64,000 bases of DNA from Ceratopteris richardii (GCA_020310875.1 CM035416.1:73291983-73355982); one strand, 5' to 3'; shown: positions 12,101 to 22,400, numbered from the stretch's first letter. The notes: generated by a model not told the origin, from the sequence alone. A program made the numbers and translations.

Positions 12101-13021
12101 TTAGATGTCATTCTTCCATGCATAGAGCAGCAAGGAGAACCCTGAGATGTCCACATCTTTCATGGATAACGGTGACCGTGTACCACAGTGCCATTCAGAT
12201 GATGGGGAACTTGATGTAAAACTTGAAAATGATTTGTCCGTTGACATGTTAGTGTGGAACATAAAAACTGCATGCCCGTCATTAGGACTAAACAACCAGT
12301 TATGCAAATCCCAAAAGAACTGAACAGGATACCCGTCCACAGAGATGGTCTCATTCCCCCTGAATTTCCATGCCAACCTCTTCACTTGGAGAAGAAGATG
12401 TTTGTCTACTCGAACACAGAGCTTGGGGTCCTTCCCTCTTGTGTTGCATTCGATCAGTACATCGTGCATTGGCCCATTCTCGATGAATTGTGCCTTGGTG
12501 CTGTATTGTTTCTGCCCAAATATGTGCTCTCTTCTGGAGATCATAACTGTATCGGAGGAGATTGATTTGGCATGGGCCTTTTCATAAGCGTCTTCAGTCA
12601 TGTCACCCAGAAGCAGAACAATCTCATCATCATACGCTAGAGCGAAGAAGAATCCTTGATTCGGTTCGGGACCGGATGTGTATGTCGCATTAGTAAGATC
12701 CCAGACCACATTCACAGAAAAATTGCGCGCAACCTCTAGCACTTTGCTGCCTTTTTTCTTCGCAAAGAGCCATGGCTTCGTATCAACCATGTTTCTCGTA
12801 CCTTGAGCGCTGCCGTAAGTAGGATTTTCCTGCACATTCAAGGAAAGACCGAGCCCAACTAGGCTTCGGCACCATGTTATAGTGACAAACGGTGACATAG
12901 TGCCTATCTTGACCCTGTACAAGCATGTTATCATGTTCTCCGTAGTGCGTGTGCTGCCACACGCAAAAGATTCTGCCACTTGTAGTCCATAATCTCCAAA
13001 ACATAATGGCAGATCGAGCAT
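12101..13021 (-). CDS. DUF868 family protein (plant)
   Basis: Intact single-exon host gene of 306 codons. The protein matches the plant DUF868 family along its whole length: N-terminal LPLCFGDYGLQVA (residues 4-16); NMITCLYRVKIG (29-40) and the following VTITW strand; KPWLFAKKKGSK (82-93); VVWDLTNATYTSGPEP (105-120); VLLLGDM (135-141); AWKFRGNE (217-224); FFWDLHNWLF (235-244); and the family-typical C-terminus GFSLLLYAWK (294-303). The length is usual for the family. The biochemical role of DUF868 proteins is unknown to me; no signal peptide or membrane segment is seen. I chose the ATG at 13021 because family members start with a similar M-x-D-x-P-x-CFG sequence. The open frame runs 10 codons further upstream without another ATG. 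GC content is clearly higher than in the surrounding repeats. It is the only complete host gene in the window. Confidence 0.92.
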   Translation of the reverse strand: MLDLPLCFGDYGLQVAESFACGSTRTTENMITCLYRVKIGTMSPFVTITWCRSLVGLGLSLNVQENPTYGSAQGTRNMVDTKPWLFAKKKGSKVLEVARNFSVNVVWDLTNATYTSGPEPNQGFFFALAYDDEIVLLLGDMTEDAYEKAHAKSISSDTVMISRREHIFGQKQYSTKAQFIENGPMHDVLIECNTRGKDPKLCVRVDKHLLLQVKRLAWKFRGNETISVDGYPVQFFWDLHNWLFSPNDGHAVFMFHTNMSTDKSFSSFTSSSPSSEWHCGTRSPLSMKDVDISGFSLLLYAWKNDI

Positions 13022-13932
13022 TTCTAAGTCTTTCAAGCTTGCACGGCACCTCTAGTGACTAGTGATGTTAAACACGTTCAGTCACAGCACCCGTGTAGCG
13101 GAGGTGAGCACAAGTCCCCCATGCTAATGCAAATGCTGCAAAGATACGTGTTCACGAATACAAGCTGAGATATCACATCCACTAGAGATGTCTCTATGAC
13201 AGAATCTATGAGAGTGTCTTGCTTACGCGAATCACTCAGAGCGCGAACATGAAAAAAAGGAGCGAACGGCAGGGAACCTGCAGAAAAAAGGCATCGAATG
13301 TGTGTGTATGTGTGTTGGTGTGTGTGTGGAAGCGTACCCAAAAGACGTCCGAAAGGAAGGGGCTTGCTTACAGGTGATCTATTCGGCCTGCAGAACCGCT
13401 TTAAGCTCGTAGCAATCTGTCGCAAGTTGCAAGCGACGAAACTCAGAAGACACGATTGCTACTGTTACCAAGAACAGCTAAGCAGAAGGTTTGGCAGAGA
13501 TGCTGGTCACTGAAAAGGGCGGGCGATAAGTGTACGACTCAGGACGACAACTCTGTGGTTAAGGTGGGTAGATCTCTGCGTGTCTGTCTAAGCGAGAGAG
13601 GGGGGGTCATATTACCTTCTGTGGATGTGACCTGTTGTGTGCATACGGGTATGTGTAGAGAGTCTGAGGCTCGAGAGTGAGAAGAATGCAGCCCCCGCAA
13701 CGTATATACAACATGACATGGTGTCCAGTTTCAAGCGGTCTGCGTCACAACCCGCTTTCCAACCCCATTTAATTTATGACGATCGAAATCTTTCTCTGCC
13801 ATCGTCCATAGACTCCATCATCATCCATAGCCTGAATCAGCAGATTGTACTACATCTAAACCTGAGGTTTGACTTGATCTTTGTCTGTCTCACGGCTTCG
13901 CAGGCATTAAGCATACATGATACAATACAACT
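13022..13932. other. 5' leader and promoter region of the DUF868 gene
   Basis: GC-richer than the repeats around it. It contains a TG-rich run at about 13295-13330, a GAGAG run followed by seven G near 13590-13607, and the candidate TATA box at 13703-13708. Open frames on both strands are short and unlike known proteins. No exon is evident. Confidence 0.45.
13703..13708 (-). promoter_or_regulatory. candidate TATA box for the DUF868 gene
   Basis: The minus strand reads TGTATATACG here, about 680 bp upstream of the DUF868 start codon, followed by a C/T-rich stretch. That would place a transcription start near 13670 and give a leader of about 650 nt. Position and sequence fit a plant promoter, but nothing else confirms it. 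Confidence 0.3.
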
Positions 13933-14023
13933 GCATGGCAATGTAAAGTGAAATTCATTTGGAAAATTGAATGCCGCATGGCTATGGCTATGTACAGTGA
14001 AATTCATTTGGAAAATTGAATGC
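13933..14023. repeat. two-copy tandem repeat, about 42-48 bp
   Basis: The segment at 13933-13974 is repeated at 13976-14023. Both end in the same 27 bp (AGTGAAATTCATTTGG, then AAAATTGAATGC); the second copy has a few extra bases near its start. Recent local duplication in the upstream flank of the DUF868 gene. Confidence 0.85.
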
Positions 14024-14145
14024 GGTAGGGCTGATGAGTCTTGTGAGCTGGAAGGGCCCTGTATGCAAAGCGCTCATGTGATTGTGTTGCATAGAATCAT
14101 CATTGTGATATGCAAAAAGTCGAGCTATGAATGTCAAATGTGCTT

Positions 14146-14311
14146 TAGCTTCGATCCATATAAAGGAAGTTTGATCTTAAGATCTACTCTTTTTCATTAG
14201 CTTGATCCATATAAAGGAAGTTTGATCATATAAAGGAAGTTTGATCTTAAAGATCTACTCTGATCTATATAAAGCAAGTTTGATCTTAAGATCTACTCTT
14301 CTTCATAGCTT
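14146..14311. repeat. tandem array carrying four ATATAAAG motifs
   Basis: Units begin at about 14153, 14203, 14224 and 14262. The full units are about 50 bp and share ATATAAAG-G/C-AAGTTTGATC followed by TTAAGATCTACTCT; the second unit is only 21 bp. Each contains a TATA-box-like ATATAAAG on the plus strand. The array ends 18 bp before the LINE target duplication. Confidence 0.8.
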
Positions 14312-14329
14312 GAATTAATGGAAAGTACA

Positions 14330-14342
14330 ACATTGAAGGGCA
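14330..14342. repeat. left target site duplication of the LINE
   Basis: ACATTGAAGGGCA directly precedes the LINE and recurs perfectly after its poly-A tail (17542-17554). An adjacent A on each side makes 13 or 14 bp possible. Confidence 0.93.
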
Positions 14343-17300
14343 TATACCCCACTGAAGGGTGTTCTGATCTATCAAGTCTTGCTTGGACCTGACTATCTCG
14401 GACCACTACCCGATTACTCTATCTTTCAAACCGATTCCCATGTCCCAGAAAGCTCCTTGGTTTCATGCTTGTCAGACATCGTTTTCCCTCCCCTCTATCC
14501 ACCAGGAAATTTCTTAGGTGTGGGCGGAAGCCTTTGCTTACTGTAATGAACCGGCTAAGTGTTGGAGAAGCGCAGTAGAAAGGACTCGAAAAATTCTAAT
14601 CAGGACTCAAAAGATTATAAGAGACATCCAAAAAAAAAGAAGAGAAACGGTGTACCGGAGGCTCTCACGACTTGAAGAAGAGGTGAACAAAGGTAAGTTA
14701 CATTGCCAACAAGGTCTTTTGAAAATCAGGGGAAAGCTAAGATTAGAGGAGGAGGTTCAAAGGAAAAATTTCCAAATTTTCTTCAAAGACTGGTGGGCAG
14801 GGAAGGCCGACAAACCAACGAAAGAGATGTGTCACATTCTCAAAAGGAAACAAGCTAGGGATTCCATCCCCCTTTTGGTCGATAACAATGGAACCGAATG
14901 CTGCACGGAAGTGGAGAATAGATCTATCATCGTCGAGCACTTTACCAATCTTCTCGGGGTCTCGACTCCTCCTTCCCCCCACAGGCGCGACTCTATGGCA
15001 ACCATCTCAAGGGTGGCTCAAACTAGAATTCCACAGAACTTGCTTGCTCTGCTGGATGCTAACATCTCCGAGAATGAAATTATCGGGGTTATTGATGCCC
15101 TTCCCAATGGGAAAAGTCCGGGTCCGGATGGCCTCACCAATGAGTTTTTCAAGTCCTTCAAACATGAGGTGGCCACCCCACTACGTCTCGTGTGGCAAGA
15201 GGCTCTCTCATTCCGTGCCCTCCCTGAGTGTCTGAATAATGGCGTCATCAAGTTAATCCACAAAAGGGGAGATAAGAACAAAATTGAAAATTGGCGCCCG
15301 ATTACCATGCTACAAACAGGATACAAGATAATTGCAAAAGTTATCGCCAACAGAATCTCTTGTCATCTAAAGTCATGGCTGTGTGAGGACCAGAAAGGTT
15401 TTATCAAAGGTAGATCTATACTTGAAGCAATTGTCGATATTTGGGAAGGCCTTGCTTTTGCTGAAGAGTCTGCTCAAGATCTGGTATTCATTAAGATCGA
15501 CTTCGACAAAGCATATGACAGATTGGAATGGGACTTTATTCTTCAATCATTGAAAGACCTTGGATGCAGCCAAAAGTTCACGAAGATGGTTTCCACTCTT
15601 TTTGGAAATGCTTCAACTAGAATAAACATCAATGGTAAGCTCTCTCAGCCCATTCGTTTAAAAAGATCAATTAGGCAAGGCTGCCCTCTGGCTCCTTTAC
15701 TATTCGCTATCGCCTCGAATGGACTCAGCTGCCTATTAAAGCATCACATGGACGCTGGCAATCTCAAGGGTCTTACATTACCTCTAAATCACGGCCAAAT
15801 GATTGCGAGACTTTTTGCTGATGACATGAACGCCTTTGTGCATAACGATATAAACAGCATTGAGGTGTTTTGGTGGTGCCTCGACACCTTTTGTGTGGCG
15901 TCAGGCTCAAAAATCAACCATGCTAAAACTGCTTTTAGAGCAATCAGCGGACCTACTCCCCAATTATTGGTGGAGCAGGGGTGTCAAGTTATCCCTAGCG
16001 GTCAAGTCTTCCGTCTCCTTGGCATTCCGATGGGATTCGACATCTCAATGGACCAACGCTGGAACTGGGTGCTATCCAAGCTGGATAGCAAGCTGAATCA
16101 TTGGAAAGGTATGCAAGTCAACTTGGCAGGGCGTGCTATGGTTGTTAACACTTTTATGCTGTCTACAATTATTTACTTTCTCTCGTGTTGGAGACCTAAG
16201 GAGAAAGACTTAGCCAAAGTGGAAAGAATCTGCAGAAACTTCCTTTGGACTGGGGACCCCAACAGGAGGGGGATTCCCAAAATCAAATGGGAAACTTGCA
16301 TTAGCCCTAAAGACTCAGGGGGCCTAGGAATTTTGGATATTGTTGGATTGGCTGACAAGCTTGCGGCAAAGTGGCTTATCAAGGCTTGGAGCAATAGGGA
16401 GTCCTCTTGGGCTAAATTGATCTTCAGAAACACGGAAGACCTTACATTAGTTGGCCATCCTGATTGGAAGGACATAGGGATTCTCACGCTTTTGTTCTCC
16501 CCTCACTCGGTGTCCCCTAAAGGCTCTAGCCTCGTGTGCTCCTTCTGGAAGAATTGGAACAAGGTCAAACAGTTCATCAGAATCAGTGATGAGTGGAAGT
16601 GGGCGGCTGGGATAAGACAAAATGACTCTATTTGGTTCCCGATCAGCGGCATTAGGGGGGTGGAGCCTTGGAACCTCCAAACTGCAAAGCGGTTATGGAA
16701 CAAGGGGTTCAAACAGTGGAAACAACTCTGGAATCAAGAGACCAGCCAGTGGATTAGGTTCGAAGAATTGGATCCAAGACTTAGAGTTACCTTTGAGGAA
16801 TGGACTCTTCTTCAAAGCAGGTGCTTAGCATGGGACTGCTCAACCACCCGCCTTCTCTGCGGTCAGGATCTTCCTTGCCTGGAGGGCCTCAAATGGAGCA
16901 ATGGTAAGAAGCTATCCAGAACCCCCAACTTCAAACAGGATTTAGATGTTCACCACACTCTCAACAAGAGATGGTGCCTTTCTTGGACCAAACTTCGGTG
17001 GGAACTAAAATTCATGTCTATTTGGCACCCCCTTATTGAGGTCAAAAAGTCCGTTCTCATGTGGCAGATCTTGCATAAAGGTATCTGGACCAATGCAAGG
17101 GCTAACAAAATCTGTGGTGTGCCGCCATGGTGCAAGCGTTGCCATCGGTGCATCGAAGATTTAGCTCACCTGTTCTTCGACTGCCCCAAGTCGCGTGTTA
17201 TCTGGCGTCACGTGACCCGAGTATTGAGACTCACGATCCAAATCAACTGGCAACAAGTGATGTTGGGTGAGGCGATCGGCTGCTCATCGAGGTTGTGGAA

Positions 17301-17541
17301 TGCGATCAGAGGTGAGACTCTATGGAAGATTTGGAGGGAGCGATGTGCTGTCAATTTTGGCCAAACTCCTAAGGAATGGTCCATCGAGAAATCCTTGTTT
17401 CTCCTAGGTAAAAGAATCTCCGAAGTCAAGAGATCACCACCGTTTAGACATCATTGGATTTATCTCCTCGAAAACAACAAGTTGAAACCCAAATGGGTCC
17501 CACATTAGGCTTAGGCCGAACTTCCTTTTATTAAAAAAAAA
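14343..17541 (+). mobile_element. L1-type LINE, 5'-truncated, with poly-A tail
   Basis: Non-LTR retrotransposon of the plant L1 kind. It is truncated in the endonuclease domain: recognisable coding starts around 14368 with the last stretch of that domain, including its SDHYPI motif at about 14404-14421. The reverse-transcriptase frame follows, then a 33-bp tail ending in a run of about ten A (17533-17542, the last shared with the target duplication). Perfect 13-bp flanking duplications and the long open frame point to a recent insertion. ORF1 and most of the endonuclease are missing, so this copy cannot move by itself. It landed about 1.3 kb upstream of the DUF868 start codon, opposite in orientation to that gene. 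Confidence 0.95.
14518..17508 (+). CDS. LINE ORF2 remnant: reverse transcriptase and zinc-binding C-terminus
   Basis: Open for 996 codons. Fingers/palm region: SPGPDGLTNEFF near residues 200-211, an NWRPITML motif near 260, DQKGFIKGRS near 293. Catalytic motif A is FDKAYD (residues 329-334), motif B RQGCPLAPLLF near 387-397, and motif C FADD (433-436). A zf-RVT zinc-binding region follows near 840-910, with ILHKGIWTNARANKIC and then a C-x2-C / H-x4-C arrangement. No RNase H domain is seen, which is common in plant L1 elements. All core RT residues are present. The frame is separated from the preceding endonuclease end by an in-frame TAG at 14515-14517, and another stop (14365-14367) precedes the SDHYPI segment. 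The frame therefore has no natural start and is a remnant of a longer ORF2. Confidence 0.9.
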   Translation: MWAEAFAYCNEPAKCWRSAVERTRKILIRTQKIIRDIQKKRRETVYRRLSRLEEEVNKGKLHCQQGLLKIRGKLRLEEEVQRKNFQIFFKDWWAGKADKPTKEMCHILKRKQARDSIPLLVDNNGTECCTEVENRSIIVEHFTNLLGVSTPPSPHRRDSMATISRVAQTRIPQNLLALLDANISENEIIGVIDALPNGKSPGPDGLTNEFFKSFKHEVATPLRLVWQEALSFRALPECLNNGVIKLIHKRGDKNKIENWRPITMLQTGYKIIAKVIANRISCHLKSWLCEDQKGFIKGRSILEAIVDIWEGLAFAEESAQDLVFIKIDFDKAYDRLEWDFILQSLKDLGCSQKFTKMVSTLFGNASTRININGKLSQPIRLKRSIRQGCPLAPLLFAIASNGLSCLLKHHMDAGNLKGLTLPLNHGQMIARLFADDMNAFVHNDINSIEVFWWCLDTFCVASGSKINHAKTAFRAISGPTPQLLVEQGCQVIPSGQVFRLLGIPMGFDISMDQRWNWVLSKLDSKLNHWKGMQVNLAGRAMVVNTFMLSTIIYFLSCWRPKEKDLAKVERICRNFLWTGDPNRRGIPKIKWETCISPKDSGGLGILDIVGLADKLAAKWLIKAWSNRESSWAKLIFRNTEDLTLVGHPDWKDIGILTLLFSPHSVSPKGSSLVCSFWKNWNKVKQFIRISDEWKWAAGIRQNDSIWFPISGIRGVEPWNLQTAKRLWNKGFKQWKQLWNQETSQWIRFEELDPRLRVTFEEWTLLQSRCLAWDCSTTRLLCGQDLPCLEGLKWSNGKKLSRTPNFKQDLDVHHTLNKRWCLSWTKLRWELKFMSIWHPLIEVKKSVLMWQILHKGIWTNARANKICGVPPWCKRCHRCIEDLAHLFFDCPKSRVIWRHVTRVLRLTIQINWQQVMLGEAIGCSSRLWNAIRGETLWKIWRERCAVNFGQTPKEWSIEKSLFLLGKRISEVKRSPPFRHHWIYLLENNKLKPKWVPH

Positions 17542-17554
17542 ACATTGAAGGGCA
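17542..17554. repeat. right target site duplication of the LINE
   Basis: Perfect copy of 14330-14342, directly after the poly-A run. It marks the insertion boundary. Confidence 0.93.
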
Positions 17555-17649
17555 AAGCCTTTAAGAGTTAGATGCCTATCACCTATTAGAAATGAGAGAG
17601 CTCAAAGGTTCACTAAGATAATAACTGCGAAGAGACGGTCCTAAGGTTA

Positions 17650-18190
17650 GATATAGAGACTAATTTGAGCTGAAGTCGACTCTTTCGCAACGAGCACAGC
17701 CCTTGCCAATGTCGACATTGTTCATCAAAAGTGCTTGAAAGCCAACGATTCCCTCAAAGGAGTTGGTTTCAACATCTTATCATGTAATGAGGAGGAATGT
17801 TTAACCATTGACACATTGTGAACATGAGTGAATGAGTGACCATTAAAGTGCATAATAAACTTGTTGTATCAATATCAGCTTTGATCATATGAGATTGGAT
17901 CTTAGAGCGGGTTCAATCAAGGAAAAAGAAAAGTGGGGCAGAGGGGGTAATCCATATAGGAGGGACATTGGATGGAAAAAATCTGAAGACTTAAAAAGGG
18001 TAAGAACTAGGAAAAGATAATCATAAGGCTAAACAAGAAACTAATTTGAATTGTAGTCAGCCATGTCACAACGAGCACAACCACTGCCACTACATACATT
18101 GTCCAGGAGCCAACAATTCCTCGAATGAAACTCGTTTAACATCTCATCATATCATCATGAGAGATGTCTACTAATGTAACCAAGAAGACT
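17650..18190. repeat. diverged direct repeat pair, about 370 bp apart
   Basis: Sequence around 17655-17800 (shared words include CAACGAGCACA, ACATTGT and CAACATCT) is repeated in diverged form around 18030-18165. Old local duplication; no coding content. Confidence 0.6.
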
Positions 18191-19149
18191 TCAACTCACA
18201 CTAGGTCTTGAATGTTTCTCTCATGCTCTACTCACACTAATGGGATAGAACGAGAAAAGATGAGTAAAATATCTAAGTTCACAAAAAAGAGAGCCTTGGG
18301 TCAAGGGGAAGTATAAACACATAACTGTGCCCTCTTGTTGTTGGAAAATTGCAGGCACTCTTTGGAGTGTGAAGAGAGAAGTACGATTGAGAGATTGAAG
18401 GAGCAATTGCGAAAGTGATGTTGCAACTTTCGGATTGCAATGTGCGATGACTTTCTCAAGAGAGATATAAGGCATACGATGGGAATAAACTCATGTGTAG
18501 TGAGAGAAAGATAGAAAGAGAGAAAAGAAAACGATCTCTCATGAGAGAGATAGAGAGAGAGAGGATGAGATGTAATCAATGTATGTCATGTCTCTCTAAC
18601 GTGTGGGTTGTTTGATATGTGGTTGAGCATGCTAAGGGTGTCCTAAAAATGGACATTGGCGGTGTCGCCCTCTGTACTTGTAGCTATTTTGTTGAATATT
18701 TGATAGGATGGTAACCTTTTGGACTACCTTCTTGAAAATACAACTAGAATTATTTGATAGAATCCAAATCATTCAAGCCAGTGGCTAACCAATGATAAGA
18801 TGACTTTCAAGTTTATGTCTCCCCCAAGTGAGCAAAAGGCAAACAAAAGTGAAATTATAGCGTAATATCATCGTCCTCATGTGAAACAATCATAATATCT
18901 TCTGAGTTGCTCACTTCACGGACTCTCTTATGTGTGCCTTGAAGAGTGCATAAGTGAGAGTGAAGGATAGAAAGAGAGAGAGAGAGAGAGGCCATGTTGG
19001 AGAGTTGATAAAGGGAAACAAAGTATTACACAAGCCGGAAGAAAAACCGAAAGAGTTGGACAGAGAGGAAAAGGGAAAGAGTTGAAGAAAGAGAAAGATG
19101 TGAAGAAGAGGATGATCTATCTCCTCCTCCATATCACACAGATGAGATG

Positions 19150-19427
19150 ATTGGGGGCAGTGCGTTTTACCTTCTTCATCCCTTAGGCTTCTTCCCAATC
19201 CTTGATTTGGACTCCCTATTGGTTGGCTTTGAAATCTAAAGTTCCAAGTGATGGAAGTTGATAGCCTTTTGGATTATGTAAAGGTGTCATTGGAGGAAGG
19301 ATTGGAGGGAGTGTGTTTCATCTTCTTCACCCCTTAGGCTTTCCCCCTATCCCTATTTTGGACTCCCTTTTGGTTGACCTTCCAACCTAAAGTTTCACTT
19401 GGAGATAGATGGAAGTTAGTAGATTTC
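19150..19427. repeat. diverged tandem duplication, about 150-bp period
   Basis: Copies at about 19150-19265 and 19303-19427 share CCCTTAGGCTT, TTTGGACTCCCT and TTGGTTG blocks in the same order. Non-coding. Confidence 0.75.
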
Positions 19428-19946
19428 CCCACATTGGGAAGGCCTCATGGAAAGAGGCCCTTGTTGATGCCTAGGTAAATTCATGCAATGCCCTTGTTGG
19501 AGACAAAATATGATGTCTAGGTCAAGTCAATATGGTGATTTTCTACAATGGTCACATTTGTCCTTAAGCAAAAGTATAAAGGTAGAATAGTTCCACTTTG
19601 TTAAAGCATATGAGAGAGTTCACAATCATTAGGTGAGAGAATTCACAATTATTAGGTGATGAGAAGGACATAAATATTTTTAATATTGAATTCAATCAAC
19701 ATGGAACTTTGGAATATTAAGGATACACATCCTTTAAATAATTGCAAGTATTTGTGAATCAAAAGAATGGAGCTTTCAAAGCTAAGACGTTTTGGATTTT
19801 TCCTCTTGTTGTTTATTAAACCTTTGAAAGATACCCCACATTGGGAATCAAGGTTGATGTTTGAGAATTTTCATGCCACTTTTTGTGCTCCTAAGAGATA
19901 AAAGATATGTCTACATTTTGTAATGGCATTTAGAAAGTTAACTAGA

Positions 19947-20276
19947 AGCCAAAAAGTTGGACAAGAAAAGGCTTTAGGACTTGGGGAGGCCTTTTGTGTG
20001 AAGGTAGAAATCAAATATAGGAAGGCAACTTGAAAAAACTTCATGTGACCTCTCCCTGCAGAAGGGGCAGAATGTGGAAGAGTGGATGCAATTTGAAAGA
20101 CATCCCTCGCTTAAGCCAAAAAGTTTGCCAAGAAAGGATTTAGGAGTTGGGGAGACCTTTGGTGTTAAGGAAGAAATCAAATATAGGAAGGCAACTTGCA
20201 AAAACTTCATGTGACCGCTCCCTACATAGAAGGGGCATAATGTGGAAGAATGGATGCAATTTTTGGAGGACATCCT
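19947..20276. repeat. tandem duplication, 169-bp period
   Basis: Copies at about 19947-20110 and 20116-20276 are very similar. Both contain GAAATCAAATATAGGAAGG, AACTTCATGTGACC and GTGGAAGA-G/A-TGGATGCAA. The open frames across the junction are products of the repeat. Confidence 0.9.
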
Positions 20277-20469
20277 CACTTTCAAGAAGATTTTTTTTTG
20301 TAAGGAAGTTTGATCAAGGCCTACTCTCTCAGAAGAAGGCAGGCTTAGTACCCATGGGACCCTCAATATCCCACAAAGCAGGGGTCAAACAATGGGAGTC
20401 GAAGTTTCAAAAAGTACACATGTGGAAACAAAATGAACTCACGAATGGAAGGGTGTGAGGTTCAGAAAG

Positions 20470-20618
20470 AGTCAGTAGACCATCAAATACGAAAACTTAC
20501 ATAAAAATTAGTGTGATCTTGTCAAGAGCATGGAGTGAGAATATGAAGGAGTGATTAGAGCATGAAATAGAAAAACTTACATATGGATTAGAGTGACCTT
20601 GACAAGATCATGGAGTGA
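20470..20618. repeat. tandem duplication, about 80-bp period
   Basis: Copies around 20470-20540 and 20553-20618 share AAAACTTACATA and CATGGAGTGA blocks. Non-coding. Confidence 0.7.
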
Positions 20619-20820
20619 ACTCTCAAGCTTCTAATGAATTTTACAATGGAATTAATGCACTCATTATAAAGATTCACAAAGAAGCTTCTCGCAAAACATC
20701 ATATGCATATTAAATTTCATGAATGGAAAATGTGCACACAATAGCAAAGGTACTAAAAAATGGAGATCCACTAATATACAATACAAAATAGCCCCAACCA
20801 TGAAATCGAACCTGTAGGAT

Positions 20821-20874
20821 TGGCAAATCAATCCTTAGCATAAGTTCTTGGCAATCAATCATTAGCATAAGTTC
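20821..20874. repeat. 27-bp tandem duplication
   Basis: GGCAA-x-TCAATC-x-TTAGCATAAGTTC occurs twice in a row with few differences. Confidence 0.8.
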
Positions 20875-21956
20875 CATTGCTTATGGCACTCACTATTCAT
20901 CCTATATAATGGGATTTGGAAAAACTCAAGAGCTAGTTAAAAAAAAAAATCTAAAGGATAGGGTTGTTGGTGTAAAAAGGCCTTAAATATTGAGGTTAAA
21001 TTCAGCTTCAAAAATCAAGCCTACTGAATATAGAAACTCTACAAGAAGCCTTATGATCAACAACTATATCTCCTTTAAAGATAATGTAAACCCACTTGTG
21101 GGATATGAAAATACTTGAGGGATCAAACTATGTTTAAAGGGAGAGGTTGCCCTTTGAAGATCAAGTCTATTGGGGGTTAAGCATTTGCAAAGAAGCTTTG
21201 GCCAATAAATATACCTGGTGTAAATCAATGATGTGTGAAATCATGGCACAAAAGATTCATATTTGGCTGCCTTTAAAAATAAAGTTTGGTGGGATCCAAC
21301 CTTGATAAAGAGACTTATGGTGAGCATCTCAACTTGGTACAAAGATAGTGGTATGTAAAACCACTTTTACAACAAATGTTGATGTCTTCCAACCTTCAAG
21401 CTTGATTATCCAGCCCCCATGTCGCCAACAAAAGAGAGAAAGAATAAAGTTTGGATCAACTTCAAAGAAAACATGGCCAATGTGTTATTGAAGAAGTTAT
21501 TATGGAATTGAGAATCATCTTCCTCTTCACTTCAAACCTGGATTTTAAATGTTACATGCATGGGCATTACCAATGAGTGAATGTTGTGCATTCCCAATGA
21601 GTGCATGTTGTGTGCAAACAGCCAAATTAATTCTATTTGGTAGCTTTCTCATGTAAATTAGTGGCAATGAGGAATATGGTTGGTGAAGGAGATCCCACAA
21701 ACAATTTGATAATTTCCTGACTTCTCATCAAGTGCATTCCCAACCCACTCTAGTGCATGTTTCTCTCTAAATTTTTGCTCACTAAAGATTTTACAATAAA
21801 AAACTCCTCATAATCACAAAGGTCAAGCATAAGTGTAGTTGACAAATTGTCTTCTCTCATATAACCGCCCATAGGGTAGATCACTAAATTCAAACATATA
21901 ACTACTTTCAAAATAGTCCATTGACCAAGTTCTTAATTTCATAATAAGAGATCAAA

Positions 21957-22400
21957 CATGTGTGTGTGGACCATCAATTGACTTCTCCCACTTCATGTAT
22001 CATGCTATCAACCTCTTGGATCAAAGATAACATCTCTTTACGGCCATCACTAGCCTCAATAGTATGTATTATTAAATTCAAAATTCAAAGACAACCATTG
22101 ACCTTAACAATATTTATGAAGAGTTCAAAGTCAATTATTGACTTTAGTAGTATATATGGGTGAAGTCCCTCATGAATTCAAAGGATGGCCCAAAGACAAA
22201 GTCATGTGTGCTTCATTGACTTCTCCCACTTGGATCTCTTGGATCAAAGATAATATGTTATAAAAGGCTATAGTTGGCAAAGTCAATCGTTGACATTAAT
22301 ACTATATATTAACATCTTCAAAGTAAAATATTGACCTTGATAGTGTGCATGGATGAATTCTCCCTTAATTTCAAAAGCTCACCCCAAACTCAAAAGTATG
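21957..22400. repeat. diverged tandem duplication, about 240-bp period
   Basis: Copies of about 21957-22196 and 22199-22400 share CATTGACTTCTCCCACTT, CTTGGATCAAAGATAA, ATTGACCTT and later blocks in the same order. Confidence 0.75.

Noticed and set aside
12254-12587. Plus-strand open frames of 80-103 codons opposite the DUF868 gene
   Set aside because: They are antisense shadows of a well-supported gene and show no family motif.
13078-13951. Open frames of 70-115 codons upstream of the DUF868 gene as extra genes or a 5' exon
   Set aside because: They overlap on both strands, match nothing I recognise and have no convincing splice context. The region fits leader and promoter.
14743-17429. Several antisense and out-of-frame open frames of 67-115 codons within the LINE
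   Set aside because: They overlap the 996-codon RT frame, which carries all expected motifs; the others are shadows.
19974-20458. 130-codon minus-strand and 103-codon plus-strand frames
   Set aside because: Both lie on the 169-bp tandem duplication; the repeated peptide segments come from the DNA repeat.
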